From Saccharofermentans sp. (GTDB taxonomy: Bacteria; Bacillota; Clostridia; Saccharofermentanales; Saccharofermentanaceae): a DNA stretch of 64,000 nt. Below are positions 51,808-60,481 of this stretch, piece after piece. The position numbers and the translations under genes were made by a program. Numbering within the stretch: the stretch's first letter is position 1; every line of letters starts with the position of its first letter. The notes under the pieces are model-generated. The model was not told the DNA's origin, did no database searches, and saw only the letters and a list, made by a program, of their open reading frames with translations. The stretch spans positions 57,034-121,033 of the forward strand of contig JAKSRD010000002.1 in the NCBI GenBank assembly GCA_024403795.1, read 5' to 3'.

Positions 51808-54134
51808 CTAACTTACAGGAAAAAACAGTTTTAAAACTTAAGAGATCGCTAAATAAAACACTGTTGCTGGTGTTGCTATCATTAAGTCTGGGATTGCAGA
51901 CCGGTTGTTTTAGGGATTCAAATAAGGAAGAAGAATATCAGGGATTAAAATCAGGTGATGTTATTACTGAGGACACTCCCTGGTTCGATGCCTCGGTATA
52001 TGAATTTAACGGTGGCTATAATGAGTTTGGTAATGTTGAATGTCTGGAGATGGACTTTATCGGATGCACTGAAAAAGAAATAGTGATCCGTTGCAGCGGG
52101 AATTATGCGGTGGCTCCTTCAGATTCAAAGTATTTAATTGATGATATTGTTTTTCTTGATCGTGAGACAGGAAAAGAGACGGAGAGAACTGACATCTCCA
52201 GCTATAGAACACAAGGTCTCAAATTCAATGATTTTGGAATTAAAGACGGAATCTTAGTATGTGCTGTGAATTCTATAGACAGCAAGACCGGGGAAAAAGA
52301 AGAACGTTATTTATTGATAGACGGTAAAGGGAATGAGGAACTCAAAGACAAGTCTGAGTATTTTTATGATGAGAACTGTACGGCCGAGTATTATATCAAC
52401 GGATACAACTATTCGCTCTCATATGATTTTGATAATGCCTTTTATCATGTTGATGTAAAAACACCGGAGGAAACGGAACATGCCTTTGTATTATCTTGTA
52501 ACGGAACTAAGATATACAATGTGAGAACTTTTCTGCATCTTGATGATGGCAAGATTCTCATTCCTGCATATACGGATAATGGAAACATGTATTTTACATA
52601 TGATCCCGAGACCAATGAAGTGGAGGATAAGACAAAAGCATTCAGGTGGCTTGATGATGATTGCAGCAAGTTGGAAAGTGATTATTCAAATGGTAATTCC
52701 GGATATGTAAGTGATAACATTTTGTATTTGATAGACACAAATGACAGATGTTTCAAAGAGATCTTCAACGGAGCTTTTTGCAATCTTATGTGTCCGGAAT
52801 TAGGCAGAACAAAAGTGATCAAGGCGGATGATACTTCAGTAGCATTAATTGATATAAGTACGAGTGATGATTCAAAATACTTAATTGAGACTATTAACTT
52901 CTACAGTTTTAAAAAGGCAGATACAAATCCGAATGCTGGAAAGACAGTTATTGAATTGGCATCTGACCGCAATAGTATTCCTGATGCTATAGCACAAGCA
53001 GTCTGTGATTATAATTCTAATGGAAATTCAGATTGCTTTATCATGATGACAACCAGATATTCCGTTGAGGGAATGTCTGAGAATCAAGAGGATGACATGT
53101 TATTTATGGAACGTCAGGCTGACATTTCTTGTCAGATGACAACTGATATCCTTAATGGCAGGGGCCCGGATATGTTCATAAATCACGATCTGATTACTCA
53201 GATCAATAATGGCAGTTGCCTTGTTGATATGTCAGACATTATCGGATCTCTTCCGGCTGATCAGTATTTTACGAATGTCATGGAAGGAGCCGCAGTTAAC
53301 GGAGCCGTATACCAGTTGCCATTGTCTTTCTCTGTTATCGGCATTCAGGTAAATTCTGATAAGAAGTTTTCACAAGAAGGTGTCATGCTGAATGAATGGT
53401 CGGATTTTGTGAAAAACTATTGCAACGGAATAGATCCTATTTATCTGGACAGGTTAAACACGTTCGTGGTGCTTTATGCCAATATGAGTGATAGGTTTGA
53501 TAGTTATGATTTATTTACGGCAGATAATATAGATCTACAGATTCTTGCCGACTATTGTAAAGATATGGTATCGCCAGAGGGTACGGTAGTAGAGGATTAT
53601 TATGGCGGTACGTCAGGTGATGAGATCAATGCTGAAATTTCCGTAATGAGCGGAATATATGATTACCGCTATTCACTTTCTTCAACTGGTGAGACATTAT
53701 TTATCGGACTGCCCTCAACCGACAAAAGAGGTCCTTCTTACATGTTATCCACTACCGTGGCAATATCAGCAGATTCCAAACACATAGACGAATGTAAGGA
53801 TTTCATCAAGTCTTTATTTACGGATACTTATCAGGAGATGCTTGCCGGTTGCGGAGGAAATGTCGTAAACAAAAAAGCATTTGAGCGCGGATGCAAAAAA
53901 TATCAGGAATACCACAGCGAGAATCACGATAACCACTTGCAGCATGTTATACGGGATGTCGATGTTGAAAACTATACGAGAATTGTCGACCATGTCTCGC
54001 ATATGTTTAACATCAATAGCCGGACGCTGTCCGTTGTATATGAAGAGATGCAGCCGTATTTCTGTGATCAGAAACAGTATGACGAAGTAATCCTGATCAT
54101 TGCCGACAGAGTCAGGAAAACAACGGAAGAATGA
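51804..54134 (+). CDS. Lipoprotein with N-terminal beta-rich domain and solute-binding-like C-terminal domain
   Basis: 776 residues from ATG 51804, which overlaps the signal peptidase stop as ATGA (a TTG further upstream is less likely). A signal sequence ends LQTGC with lipid-bearing Cys35; Gln at -3 is unusual for a lipobox. Residues about 50-365 look like a beta-propeller (repeated blade-like strands such as VFLDRETGKETERT and YFTYDPETNEVEDK). Residues about 370-675 follow extracellular solute-binding family 1 (GRGPDMFINHDLITQI, AVNGAVYQLPLSFSVIGIQVNSDKKF). This could bind the peptide or its target outside the cell. Last gene of the operon. Confidence 0.75.
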   Translation: MTNLQEKTVLKLKRSLNKTLLLVLLSLSLGLQTGCFRDSNKEEEYQGLKSGDVITEDTPWFDASVYEFNGGYNEFGNVECLEMDFIGCTEKEIVIRCSGNYAVAPSDSKYLIDDIVFLDRETGKETERTDISSYRTQGLKFNDFGIKDGILVCAVNSIDSKTGEKEERYLLIDGKGNEELKDKSEYFYDENCTAEYYINGYNYSLSYDFDNAFYHVDVKTPEETEHAFVLSCNGTKIYNVRTFLHLDDGKILIPAYTDNGNMYFTYDPETNEVEDKTKAFRWLDDDCSKLESDYSNGNSGYVSDNILYLIDTNDRCFKEIFNGAFCNLMCPELGRTKVIKADDTSVALIDISTSDDSKYLIETINFYSFKKADTNPNAGKTVIELASDRNSIPDAIAQAVCDYNSNGNSDCFIMMTTRYSVEGMSENQEDDMLFMERQADISCQMTTDILNGRGPDMFINHDLITQINNGSCLVDMSDIIGSLPADQYFTNVMEGAAVNGAVYQLPLSFSVIGIQVNSDKKFSQEGVMLNEWSDFVKNYCNGIDPIYLDRLNTFVVLYANMSDRFDSYDLFTADNIDLQILADYCKDMVSPEGTVVEDYYGGTSGDEINAEISVMSGIYDYRYSLSSTGETLFIGLPSTDKRGPSYMLSTTVAISADSKHIDECKDFIKSLFTDTYQEMLAGCGGNVVNKKAFERGCKKYQEYHSENHDNHLQHVIRDVDVENYTRIVDHVSHMFNINSRTLSVVYEEMQPYFCDQKQYDEVILIIADRVRKTTEE

Positions 54135-54154
54135 CTCGTTCTTTGAGGAGTAGA

Positions 54155-54787
54155 TCATCTGATCATTTTGTAGTAGGGATTATCCAGAGGATCTTCTTCG
54201 AATCTTCCTTCAAGTACAAGAGGATCAGTCCAATCGACCTTGTCCTCGAGTCTGGCTGACAGATATTCATAGAACTCTTTCCGATCAGCAACATCCATAT
54301 AAATAGTGTATCTGTAACAAATACCAAATCGATCAACATAGGAGAACAATATGCTGAATCGATCTAATTCATATGTATCTTCTCCTTCGTATTCACTTTT
54401 GAAGGTCGGATCATAAGGAATATTCAGTCGGTCTTCCGCATATTGAGAAAAGTCGGGTTCCAGTTCATTAAAAAGACCATATCTGACAACATCTTCAAAA
54501 GAGATAATATCCTTATCGGGGATGATCAGGTAATTCTCGGTCATGACCACATAGAGATCGGTCCTGTTCTCATCAAGAGTATATGCGAGGATATATTCAT
54601 CATCTTGAATCTCTTGTCTGAGCACATCTCTGCCGATCTTTTCAATAGCTTCTTCAAAAGGAGATGCTTCGTTCTTTCTATTCTTGTGAAAGAGCTTATC
54701 CAAAAAGCCGGGTTCTTCTTCCTGCTGATACTTCGATCTGTTAACTATTCCAAGTGCTAATTGCGGATCAATACTGTCAAATCGCAT
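54155..54787 (-). CDS. Hypothetical acidic cytosolic protein
   Basis: 210 residues from ATG 54787, preceded by AAGGAGG at a good distance. Longer readings of the frame run back through the tRNA-Pro gene and are not credible. The protein is acidic, has no membrane segment or signal, and contains a mixed alpha/beta region (YILAYTLDENRTDLYVVMTENYLIIPD) reminiscent of small PH-like or SMI1-type folds, but I do not recognise a family. It lies just downstream of the tRNA terminator on the same strand and is convergent with the lipoprotein gene. Confidence 0.7.
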   Translation of the reverse strand: MRFDSIDPQLALGIVNRSKYQQEEEPGFLDKLFHKNRKNEASPFEEAIEKIGRDVLRQEIQDDEYILAYTLDENRTDLYVVMTENYLIIPDKDIISFEDVVRYGLFNELEPDFSQYAEDRLNIPYDPTFKSEYEGEDTYELDRFSILFSYVDRFGICYRYTIYMDVADRKEFYEYLSARLEDKVDWTDPLVLEGRFEEDPLDNPYYKMIR

Positions 54788-54820
54788 GAGAATAGACCTC
54801 CTTAACGAATCGAAAAAAAA

Positions 54821-54843
54821 GCTCGAACCCATTAGGTTCGAGC
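54821..54843 (-). terminator. Terminator of tRNA-Pro
   Basis: A 9-bp stem GCTCGAACC/GGTTCGAGC with loop CATTA; on the minus strand it is followed by eight T. Confidence 0.92.
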
Positions 54844-54849
54844 CTTTCT

Positions 54850-54925
54850 TGGTCGAGGTGACAGGATTCGAACCTGCGACCCCATGCTCCCAAAGCACGT
54901 ACGCTACCAACTGCGCTACACCTCG
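54850..54925 (-). tRNA. tRNA-Pro (UGG)
   Basis: On the minus strand the 7-bp acceptor stem CGAGGTG/CACCTCG, D-arm with AGTTGGTA, anticodon loop TTTGGGA (anticodon TGG), T-arm GCAGG-TTCGAAT-CCTGT, discriminator A and an encoded CCA (54850-54852) form a complete cloverleaf of 76 bases. Confidence 0.97.
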
Positions 54926-54940
54926 ATACCTACGGCGGAT

Positions 54941-54969
54941 ATTATATATGTTTTAACGGATTATCGCAA
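54941..54969 (-). promoter_or_regulatory. Promoter of tRNA-Pro
   Basis: On the minus strand TTGCGA (54969-54964), 17-base spacer, TATAAT (54946-54941), about 16 bases before the tRNA. Confidence 0.75.
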
Positions 54970-54975
54970 ATAAAA

Positions 54976-55000
54976 AAGGGCTGCCTTGTGAGCAGCCCTT
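54976..55000 (-). terminator. Terminator of the DUF4870 gene
   Basis: A 9-bp stem AAGGGCTGC/GCAGCCCTT with loop CTTGTGA; minus-strand run TTTTTTATTT follows. Confidence 0.88.
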
Positions 55001-55020
55001 GAGATAACTGGTGATAGATA

Positions 55021-55350
55021 TTACTTAACGATCTTGAAGTTACCAAGGAACAGAGGAAGTGTATAGTACTGTGTCTTAGCAGCTGCAATGATTCCCATAA
55101 CCATGAATACAACAACAGGAATCTCACAAAGCCAACCAACGAAAGGAATGCATGCGCAAATTGCACCGCAGATGCAAAGAACGATACCGTTGTTAACGTG
55201 ACTTCTTACGAAAGGTGATGTCTTCTCAGGTGAGATGCAAAGTCCCAAAAGCCAAAGAAGGCCGATGTAAGCTAAGATTGAGAACAGCTTAGCGTTTGAA
55301 GGTAACTGCTCCGAAACGGGTGCAGCCTGTGTCTGATTGTTTTCTGCCAT
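55021..55350 (-). CDS. DUF4870-like small membrane protein
   Basis: 109 residues from ATG 55350, preceded by AAAGGAGC. A short polar N-terminus (AENNQTQAAPVSEQLPSN) is followed by three or four hydrophobic segments with LFSILAYIGLLWLLGL, SPFVRSHVNNGIVLCI and a C-terminal helix. The pattern K-x-x-S-x-L-A-Y...F-V-[RK]-x-H matches DUF4870-type proteins of unknown role. Monocistronic by its terminator. Confidence 0.8.
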   Translation of the reverse strand: MAENNQTQAAPVSEQLPSNAKLFSILAYIGLLWLLGLCISPEKTSPFVRSHVNNGIVLCICGAICACIPFVGWLCEIPVVVFMVMGIIAAAKTQYYTLPLFLGNFKIVK

Positions 55351-55460
55351 AGTAATTGCTCCTTTAGTGAAAAAAATGAACGCATAACTTACGATATTGT
55401 AAGCACAATTCCCGTCCATTAGTTATAATAGCATAAAAGTTTTACATTGGGAGAAGCAAT

Positions 55461-56180
55461 TTGATTAAAGTTACGGGCTATAAAAGCGACAATATTCACA
55501 CATACGGACTCGGTGCGACCGTTGCGATGGAGTACCTTCTTAAGCAAAGAGATGTTGTAAGGGCAATAATCATGCATCCTGATTTCAGATCTGAAGAGAC
55601 CAAAGCCAAGATATACGAGATCTGTGGCAAGGACATTCCTGTCTCTGTGGAAGAGAAGCCCTTCAACATCCTCTCGAAGAAGGATAACTGTTTTGTTATC
55701 TGTGTTATCGAGAAGAAGCCGGAGACGATCTCGGGCGGAAATCACATGGTCCTTGTCAATCCGTCTAACTGTGGCAACCTCGGTACGATCATCAGGAGCT
55801 GCCTCGGATTTGGCGTGAAGGATCTTGCGATCGTGGGAAAGACGTCGGCAGATCCGAACGATCCGAAGACAATACGAGCTTCCATGGGGGCGAGAGCGAG
55901 TGTGAAGATCGAGGTTTTCGAGAAGTTTGAAGATTATTCGGAAAGATTTCCGGAGAACAGTCTCTATCCGTTCATGCTGGACGGCAGTACAATCTTGCAG
56001 GAGACAGTGATAAATAAGCCGTTCTCGCTCATTATGGGCAATGAGGCGACGGGCCTGGATCCGGCATTTCAAAAGGTCGGAAAACCCATAAGGATCGAGC
56101 ATTCTTCGGATATTGACAGCCTTAATATTACAATTGCCGCAAGTATCGGACTTTATGAGGCTACAAAGGCTTGCGAATAG
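55461..56180 (+). CDS. SpoU/TrmH family RNA 2'-O-methyltransferase
   Basis: 239 residues from TTG 55461 (GGGAGAAG upstream). The SPOUT motifs are present: motif 1 NPSNCGNLGTIIRS, motif 2 LIMGNEATGLDP and motif 3 SDIDSLNITIAASIGLYEA. These enzymes 2'-O-methylate a ribose in rRNA or tRNA with S-adenosylmethionine bound in a trefoil knot. The N-terminal substrate-binding domain (about 90 residues) is short, so the exact target cannot be named. The promoter for rpsT overlaps the end of this gene. Confidence 0.9.
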   Translation: MIKVTGYKSDNIHTYGLGATVAMEYLLKQRDVVRAIIMHPDFRSEETKAKIYEICGKDIPVSVEEKPFNILSKKDNCFVICVIEKKPETISGGNHMVLVNPSNCGNLGTIIRSCLGFGVKDLAIVGKTSADPNDPKTIRASMGARASVKIEVFEKFEDYSERFPENSLYPFMLDGSTILQETVINKPFSLIMGNEATGLDPAFQKVGKPIRIEHSSDIDSLNITIAASIGLYEATKACE

Positions 56181-56199
56181 TAAGCAATCGTGATACAAT
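56171..56199 (+). promoter_or_regulatory. Promoter of rpsT
   Basis: TTGCGA (56171-56176), 17-base spacer, TACAAT (56194-56199). It starts within the last codons of the methyltransferase gene. Confidence 0.7.
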
Positions 56200-56242
56200 T
56201 CTTCGGTAATTTGAAGATAATTAATTATTAAAGGAGATACAT

Positions 56243-56503
56243 ATGCCTAATATTAAGTCAGCTATCAAGCGTGTAAGCGTTTCAGAGAAGAAGGCAGTTG
56301 CCAATAAGAGCAAGAAGAGCGCGATCCGTTCTACTGTTAAGAAGGCAAAGGCTGATATCGCTACAGGCGAGAATATTGAAGCTACGATCAAGAGCACACA
56401 GAAGGCATTGGACCAGGCTGCTGCTAAGGGCCACATGAGCAAGAATGCAGCTTCCAGAACAAAGTCCAGAATTGCTAAGGCTGCTAACGCTGCCAAGGCT
56501 TGA
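56243..56503 (+). CDS. rpsT: 30S ribosomal protein S20
   Basis: The 86-residue, Lys/Ala-rich, all-helical protein (MPNIKSAIKRV, KSAIRSTVKKA, KGHMSKNAASRTKSRIAKAAN) binds 16S rRNA in the small subunit. AAAGGAG precedes the ATG, and a terminator follows within 30 bases of the stop. Confidence 0.97.
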   Translation: MPNIKSAIKRVSVSEKKAVANKSKKSAIRSTVKKAKADIATGENIEATIKSTQKALDQAAAKGHMSKNAASRTKSRIAKAANAAKA

Positions 56504-56530
56504 TCTGATAACCGGTTAAGTTATTAAGCT

Positions 56531-56565
56531 AAGGGCTGTCTCATCAGAGGCAGCCCTTGTTTTGT
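56531..56565 (+). terminator. Terminator of rpsT
   Basis: AAGGGCTGTCTC pairs with GAGGCAGCCCTT (one G-U) around ATCA, then TGTTTTGTTT. Confidence 0.85.
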
Positions 56566-57858
56566 TTATTTTGTGATCACCGGGATCGATTCCCATTCCG
56601 AGGCGATATTCTTACCATAGAGGTTCCATCCGATCGAAGCGGCGCGCATGTCGAGTTCAAAGATCTTCTTCAGCTGTTCATTCCCGGACTGAAGCTCGAG
56701 ACAGTCGGACGGACGGTTGATTATAGGTCTCTTGGCACATTTGCCCATGATCTTCAGGCAGTATTTACCCTCGTTATTGAAGCCGAGAACACGTATATAA
56801 GGAACGCTTCTTATCTCAAGGCATGAGTTATCCTGACCGACCATCATGCTTGCAAGAGCACGCTCTATACGTGACAGCGTATATCTCTTTGTTGATATCT
56901 TCTTCTCGAAAACATCGAGTGAACGATCGTCATCAGGAAGCGTATCAGACCTGATGTCGGCGGCAATGTTCTTTATGTAACCGGACAGGTCATCGCTCAT
57001 ATAAGCAATATCATCAAGTGAAGATGCGGCATTTGCAGTGAGCATACAGTTCTTAATGTATTCAGTGTTATCAGGGAATTCGAATACACCGCTCGAATTG
57101 GCGGAAAGCATTACACCGAGAGATATATCCGGCATTAATCCCGTAAGTTTAGAAGCAATGGCTGCTCTGCTGTAACCTGTCGATCCAGTCTCGTATATAA
57201 GGCGACGTATCGCAGTGGCGCTGGCAAGATTGCAGTTTGCTTCAGAGTCGTGATAACCGTCACCTTCGCGCTTTATCATGATGATGTTGATCTTCCTGCG
57301 TTTATCAAACTTCCTGAGTGCAAGAAGATAATCCAAAGCAAGTATAGAATTGGGTGAATAGAGCAGTGGATCCAGATCTCCCGTGATGCCTCTGGCAGCG
57401 GCAAGATCCTTTATGGCTTTTGTTCTGGCCTGAGGGAAACTCATTCCGGTCGATATGTATTCATTCAGCTTACTGTTGAACAGTTCATCGGTATCAAAAT
57501 CTTCGGAGGCGAGTGCTTTGAGAAGATCAGTGTCATCAGTGTCCACACCGAAAGCGATATCCGTTACCACACCTGTAGATATGAGCTCGGATACGGCACC
57601 TTCGGCAAATCTTGAAGAAGGTGCACATGAGAAACTGAAGGGAAGCTCCAACACCACATCTGCACCGCATAAAAGAGCCTGTCTGGTGCGAACACTAGGA
57701 GGAACGATCGCAGGAAGACCTCTCTGGGTGAAGTAGCCGGATATTACCGGCATGACGATGGCACGCGGATCGGCAACGATCTCACGTGCTTTACGGATCA
57801 GGTATTCGTGTCCGTTGTGAAAGGGATTGAATTCCGCAATAATTCCTATAACCCGCAA
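56566..57858 (-). CDS. tmcAL: tRNA(Met) cytidine acetate ligase (YlbM family)
   Basis: The 430-residue cytosolic enzyme begins MRVIGIIAEFNPFHNGHEYLI, the nucleotidyltransferase HxGH-like signature of TmcAL, followed by a central VVLELPFSFSCAPSSRFAEGAV block and an IMIKREGDGYHDSEA segment. TmcAL activates acetate with ATP and forms N4-acetylcytidine at the wobble base of elongator tRNA-Met. The start is a TTG at 57858; the conserved N-terminus begins exactly there, with AAGGATATT upstream. It is convergent with rpsT and divergent from the next gene. Confidence 0.92.
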   Translation of the reverse strand: MRVIGIIAEFNPFHNGHEYLIRKAREIVADPRAIVMPVISGYFTQRGLPAIVPPSVRTRQALLCGADVVLELPFSFSCAPSSRFAEGAVSELISTGVVTDIAFGVDTDDTDLLKALASEDFDTDELFNSKLNEYISTGMSFPQARTKAIKDLAAARGITGDLDPLLYSPNSILALDYLLALRKFDKRRKINIIMIKREGDGYHDSEANCNLASATAIRRLIYETGSTGYSRAAIASKLTGLMPDISLGVMLSANSSGVFEFPDNTEYIKNCMLTANAASSLDDIAYMSDDLSGYIKNIAADIRSDTLPDDDRSLDVFEKKISTKRYTLSRIERALASMMVGQDNSCLEIRSVPYIRVLGFNNEGKYCLKIMGKCAKRPIINRPSDCLELQSGNEQLKKIFELDMRAASIGWNLYGKNIASEWESIPVITK

Positions 57859-57926
57859 TTTATTAATATCCTTCGCTTTTGGTATAATCTTTGATTGTAA
57901 AGATTATATTTCAAAAGGCGGAGATT

Positions 57927-59273
57927 ATGCAACGCAAAGGAATGATTGAGCTTACTCGCGGAAAGATCATCGCAGGTGCGGTGTTCATAGCGGTCGTTAC
58001 CGGAGCGGTGATCTTTTATCTGTTCTATACCGGAAGCTTCGGAGGAGGCTCCAAGATCAAGATAGATGATCCGGTGCGTGTCGGCTACGATTGGCGTAAT
58101 TATGCTGCCGAGAATAACATAGTAAGCGACTATCTGTTCAGCAGATCCAAGAAACTCATAGTGGCTGAGGGCGGAGACGGCGTGCTTGCGGCAACTTCTT
58201 ATACGATCGCAGGCCGTCTTGTTACCGAAGAGGCCGAGAGTTCCGGAATCTACGGATTATCGGATCAGGCACTTCTGATGAAGTGTTATGTCAGAGCCGG
58301 AGATAAGATGTCTGCAACATCTCTCAGGAACAAAGTAAATGAACTTTTCAGATTACCTGACGGTTCTTACAGGGCATTCGTGTATGCTGACGGTACCAAT
58401 GATGAGATGACAACTAATGCCTCCATGATCGACTGGCTTGATGCCATGTGCGAATACTACGTTAACTTCGGAAATGACGATGACTACGATAACATCAAGA
58501 GACTGACGGAGGCGATTTTCGATTCCGACGGATCTATGAGGACCGAGAAGATCTCCATAGCAAAATATGCCGAGTCTTTGTATGTAGGACTTGATGATAC
58601 CAGTGAAATCAACGAAGATGACGAGGCTACACTTGAACAGATATACGGAACGATAACCGGAGAACTCGACGGAGCTGAAGTTGAGAATGTTACGAACGAA
58701 GAAGAGGTTGAGGGAGTATTACTCTCGAACATCAATCTCAGACTCATAAGAGACCTTGAAGCCAACGGACTTCTTGCACAAGGTGCGTACGATAAGGCTT
58801 TGCTTGCAGTGAAGAAAGGCTTTGCCGGTGACGGAAATCCTTTCTATGCGTATGCGACATTCGGAGCAATGGACGGCGGCGAATACTATTTCTGCGGAAG
58901 AAGCACGGGTGCTTTTGATATTGCGCAGAATATCAAGACGATGCGCAATCTTGCCGAAGTCGGTGAGCTCGACAGCTTCTCGTACGGTGAATTCAAGGGA
59001 CAGATAATGAACAGCGGAAGGATCTACTCCGAGTACAATATCATGACCGGCAATTATTCAGGTTCAGAAGCAACGGGTTCATATGTTGACGGCTTGATGA
59101 TCGCCTTCTATATGCAGGATGCAAATCTCTATAGTACGCTTACGAATACGATCGGAAAGCGAGTTGCGACCAAGTCATCGAGCCCTGCTCTGTATATGGT
59201 CTTCAGAGAGGAAAATGACAGATATGTCTTCTATGCGAGAGAGAACATGGGAGTTCGTCTTGCTACTTTTTAA
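57927..59273 (+). CDS. Membrane-anchored extracytoplasmic protein, possible six-hairpin glycosidase fold
   Basis: 448 residues from ATG 57927, with GGCGGAG about six bases upstream. A basic start and one membrane helix (about 14-35) are followed by a helical extracytoplasmic domain with spaced motifs (SGIYGLSDQALLMKCYVRAGD, DGSYRAFVYADGTND, NASMIDWLDAMCEYYVN, GNPFYAYATFGAMDGGEYYF). The helical-pair spacing recalls (alpha/alpha)6 glycosidases, but I see no assured catalytic residues and no named family. Function unknown. It is divergent from tmcAL across a 68-base gap. Confidence 0.7.
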   Translation: MQRKGMIELTRGKIIAGAVFIAVVTGAVIFYLFYTGSFGGGSKIKIDDPVRVGYDWRNYAAENNIVSDYLFSRSKKLIVAEGGDGVLAATSYTIAGRLVTEEAESSGIYGLSDQALLMKCYVRAGDKMSATSLRNKVNELFRLPDGSYRAFVYADGTNDEMTTNASMIDWLDAMCEYYVNFGNDDDYDNIKRLTEAIFDSDGSMRTEKISIAKYAESLYVGLDDTSEINEDDEATLEQIYGTITGELDGAEVENVTNEEEVEGVLLSNINLRLIRDLEANGLLAQGAYDKALLAVKKGFAGDGNPFYAYATFGAMDGGEYYFCGRSTGAFDIAQNIKTMRNLAEVGELDSFSYGEFKGQIMNSGRIYSEYNIMTGNYSGSEATGSYVDGLMIAFYMQDANLYSTLTNTIGKRVATKSSSPALYMVFREENDRYVFYARENMGVRLATF

Positions 59274-59303
59274 TATGCTTCTTCTTATTTGAAATAATAC
59301 TTG

Positions 59304-59332
59304 TTTACGAGTATACTTTTGACGATTATAAA
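59304..59332 (+). promoter_or_regulatory. Promoter of pta-ackA
   Basis: TTTACG (59304-59309), 17-base spacer, TATAAA (59327-59332). Confidence 0.5.
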
Positions 59333-59353
59333 TTCCAAAGGAGATTAATAGAC

Positions 59354-60442
59354 ATGGCATTTATTGATGACATCATGGCCAGAGCTAAAGCTGACAAAAA
59401 GACTATCGTTCTTCCTGAGTCTATGGACAGAAGAACTTTTGAGGCTGCCGAGAAGATCCTCAAGGCAGATATGGCTGATCTTATCATCATCGGAACACCC
59501 GATGAGATCGCTAAGAATTCCGAAGGTTTTGACATCAGCGGTGCAACGATCGTTGATCCTTTCAATGATCCCAACAAGCAGAAGTATCTTGATAAGTTCA
59601 TTGAGCTTCGCGGTGTTGACACAATGGTAGCTGCAGCTAAGAAGAAGGCTGAGAAGAAGGGCCTCTCTGAAGAAGAGACAAACGCTCTCATCGAAGATGC
59701 AAAGAAGAAGGGCATCACACCCGAGAAAGCTCAGGCTCAGATGGAATCTGACTATATGTACTATGCTTGCCTTATGTGCAAGTGCGGTGATGCTGACGGT
59801 GCCGTATCCGGTGCTTGCCACTCCACAGGCAACACGATCCGTCCTGCTCTTCAGCTCCTTAAGATGAAGCCCGGTATCTCTTCAGTATCAGGTTTCTTCC
59901 TTCTTGACGTACCTGACTGCGATCTTGGTGAGCATGGTCTCTTCATTTTCGCTGACTGCGCAGTAAATACTGACGTTGATTCAAACAAGCTTGCTGAGAT
60001 CGCTAAGCTTTCCGCAGAGTCATTTGAGCAGTTCATCGGCGCTCCCGCTAAGGTTGCAATGCTCTCTTATTCTTCTTACGGTTCTGCTAAGCACGATGAT
60101 GTAACAAAGGTTGCTGAGGCAGTTAAGATCGCTCATGAGAAGTATCCTGAACTCGTTGTTGACGGTGAGCTTCAGCTCGACGCAGCTCTTGTTGAGGAAG
60201 TCGGTCAGCTCAAGGCACCCGGCAGTGCAGTTGCAGGTCACGCAAACACTTTGGTATTCCCTTCACTTGAAGCTGGTAACATCGGTTATAAGCTCGTTCA
60301 GAGACTTGCAAAGGCTCCTGCGTACGGACCTGTCCTTCAGGGTCTTGCACTTCCTGTTAACGATCTCTCACGCGGATGCAATGCTGATGATATCGTCGGT
60401 ACTGTTGCCATCACAGCTGTACAGGCTCAGGCACAGGGCTGA
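59354..60442 (+). CDS. pta: Phosphate acetyltransferase
   Basis: The 362-residue cytosolic enzyme converts acetyl-CoA and phosphate to acetyl phosphate and CoA. It is the short form without the N-terminal regulatory domain. Family blocks include KTIVLPESMDRRTFEAAE, GAVSGACHSTGNTIRPALQL, DCAVNTDVD and the C-terminal AGHANTLVFPSLEAGNIGYKL. An AAAGGAG site precedes the ATG. Codon use is as biased as in nifJ, suggesting high expression. ackA follows after 39 bases. Confidence 0.97.
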   Translation: MAFIDDIMARAKADKKTIVLPESMDRRTFEAAEKILKADMADLIIIGTPDEIAKNSEGFDISGATIVDPFNDPNKQKYLDKFIELRGVDTMVAAAKKKAEKKGLSEEETNALIEDAKKKGITPEKAQAQMESDYMYYACLMCKCGDADGAVSGACHSTGNTIRPALQLLKMKPGISSVSGFFLLDVPDCDLGEHGLFIFADCAVNTDVDSNKLAEIAKLSAESFEQFIGAPAKVAMLSYSSYGSAKHDDVTKVAEAVKIAHEKYPELVVDGELQLDAALVEEVGQLKAPGSAVAGHANTLVFPSLEAGNIGYKLVQRLAKAPAYGPVLQGLALPVNDLSRGCNADDIVGTVAITAVQAQAQG

Positions 60443-60481
60443 TCCGATCGCGGTAATTATTTAGACAGGAGAATAGAATAA

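Noticed and set aside
54788..54910. Upstream extension of the acidic hypothetical protein
   Set aside because: The frame stays open but runs through the tRNA-Pro gene and its terminator; the ATG at 54787 has a strong ribosome site.
47698..54925. Prophage or integrative element
   Set aside because: No integrase, transposase, relaxase or phage structural gene, and no obvious att duplication of the tRNA end.
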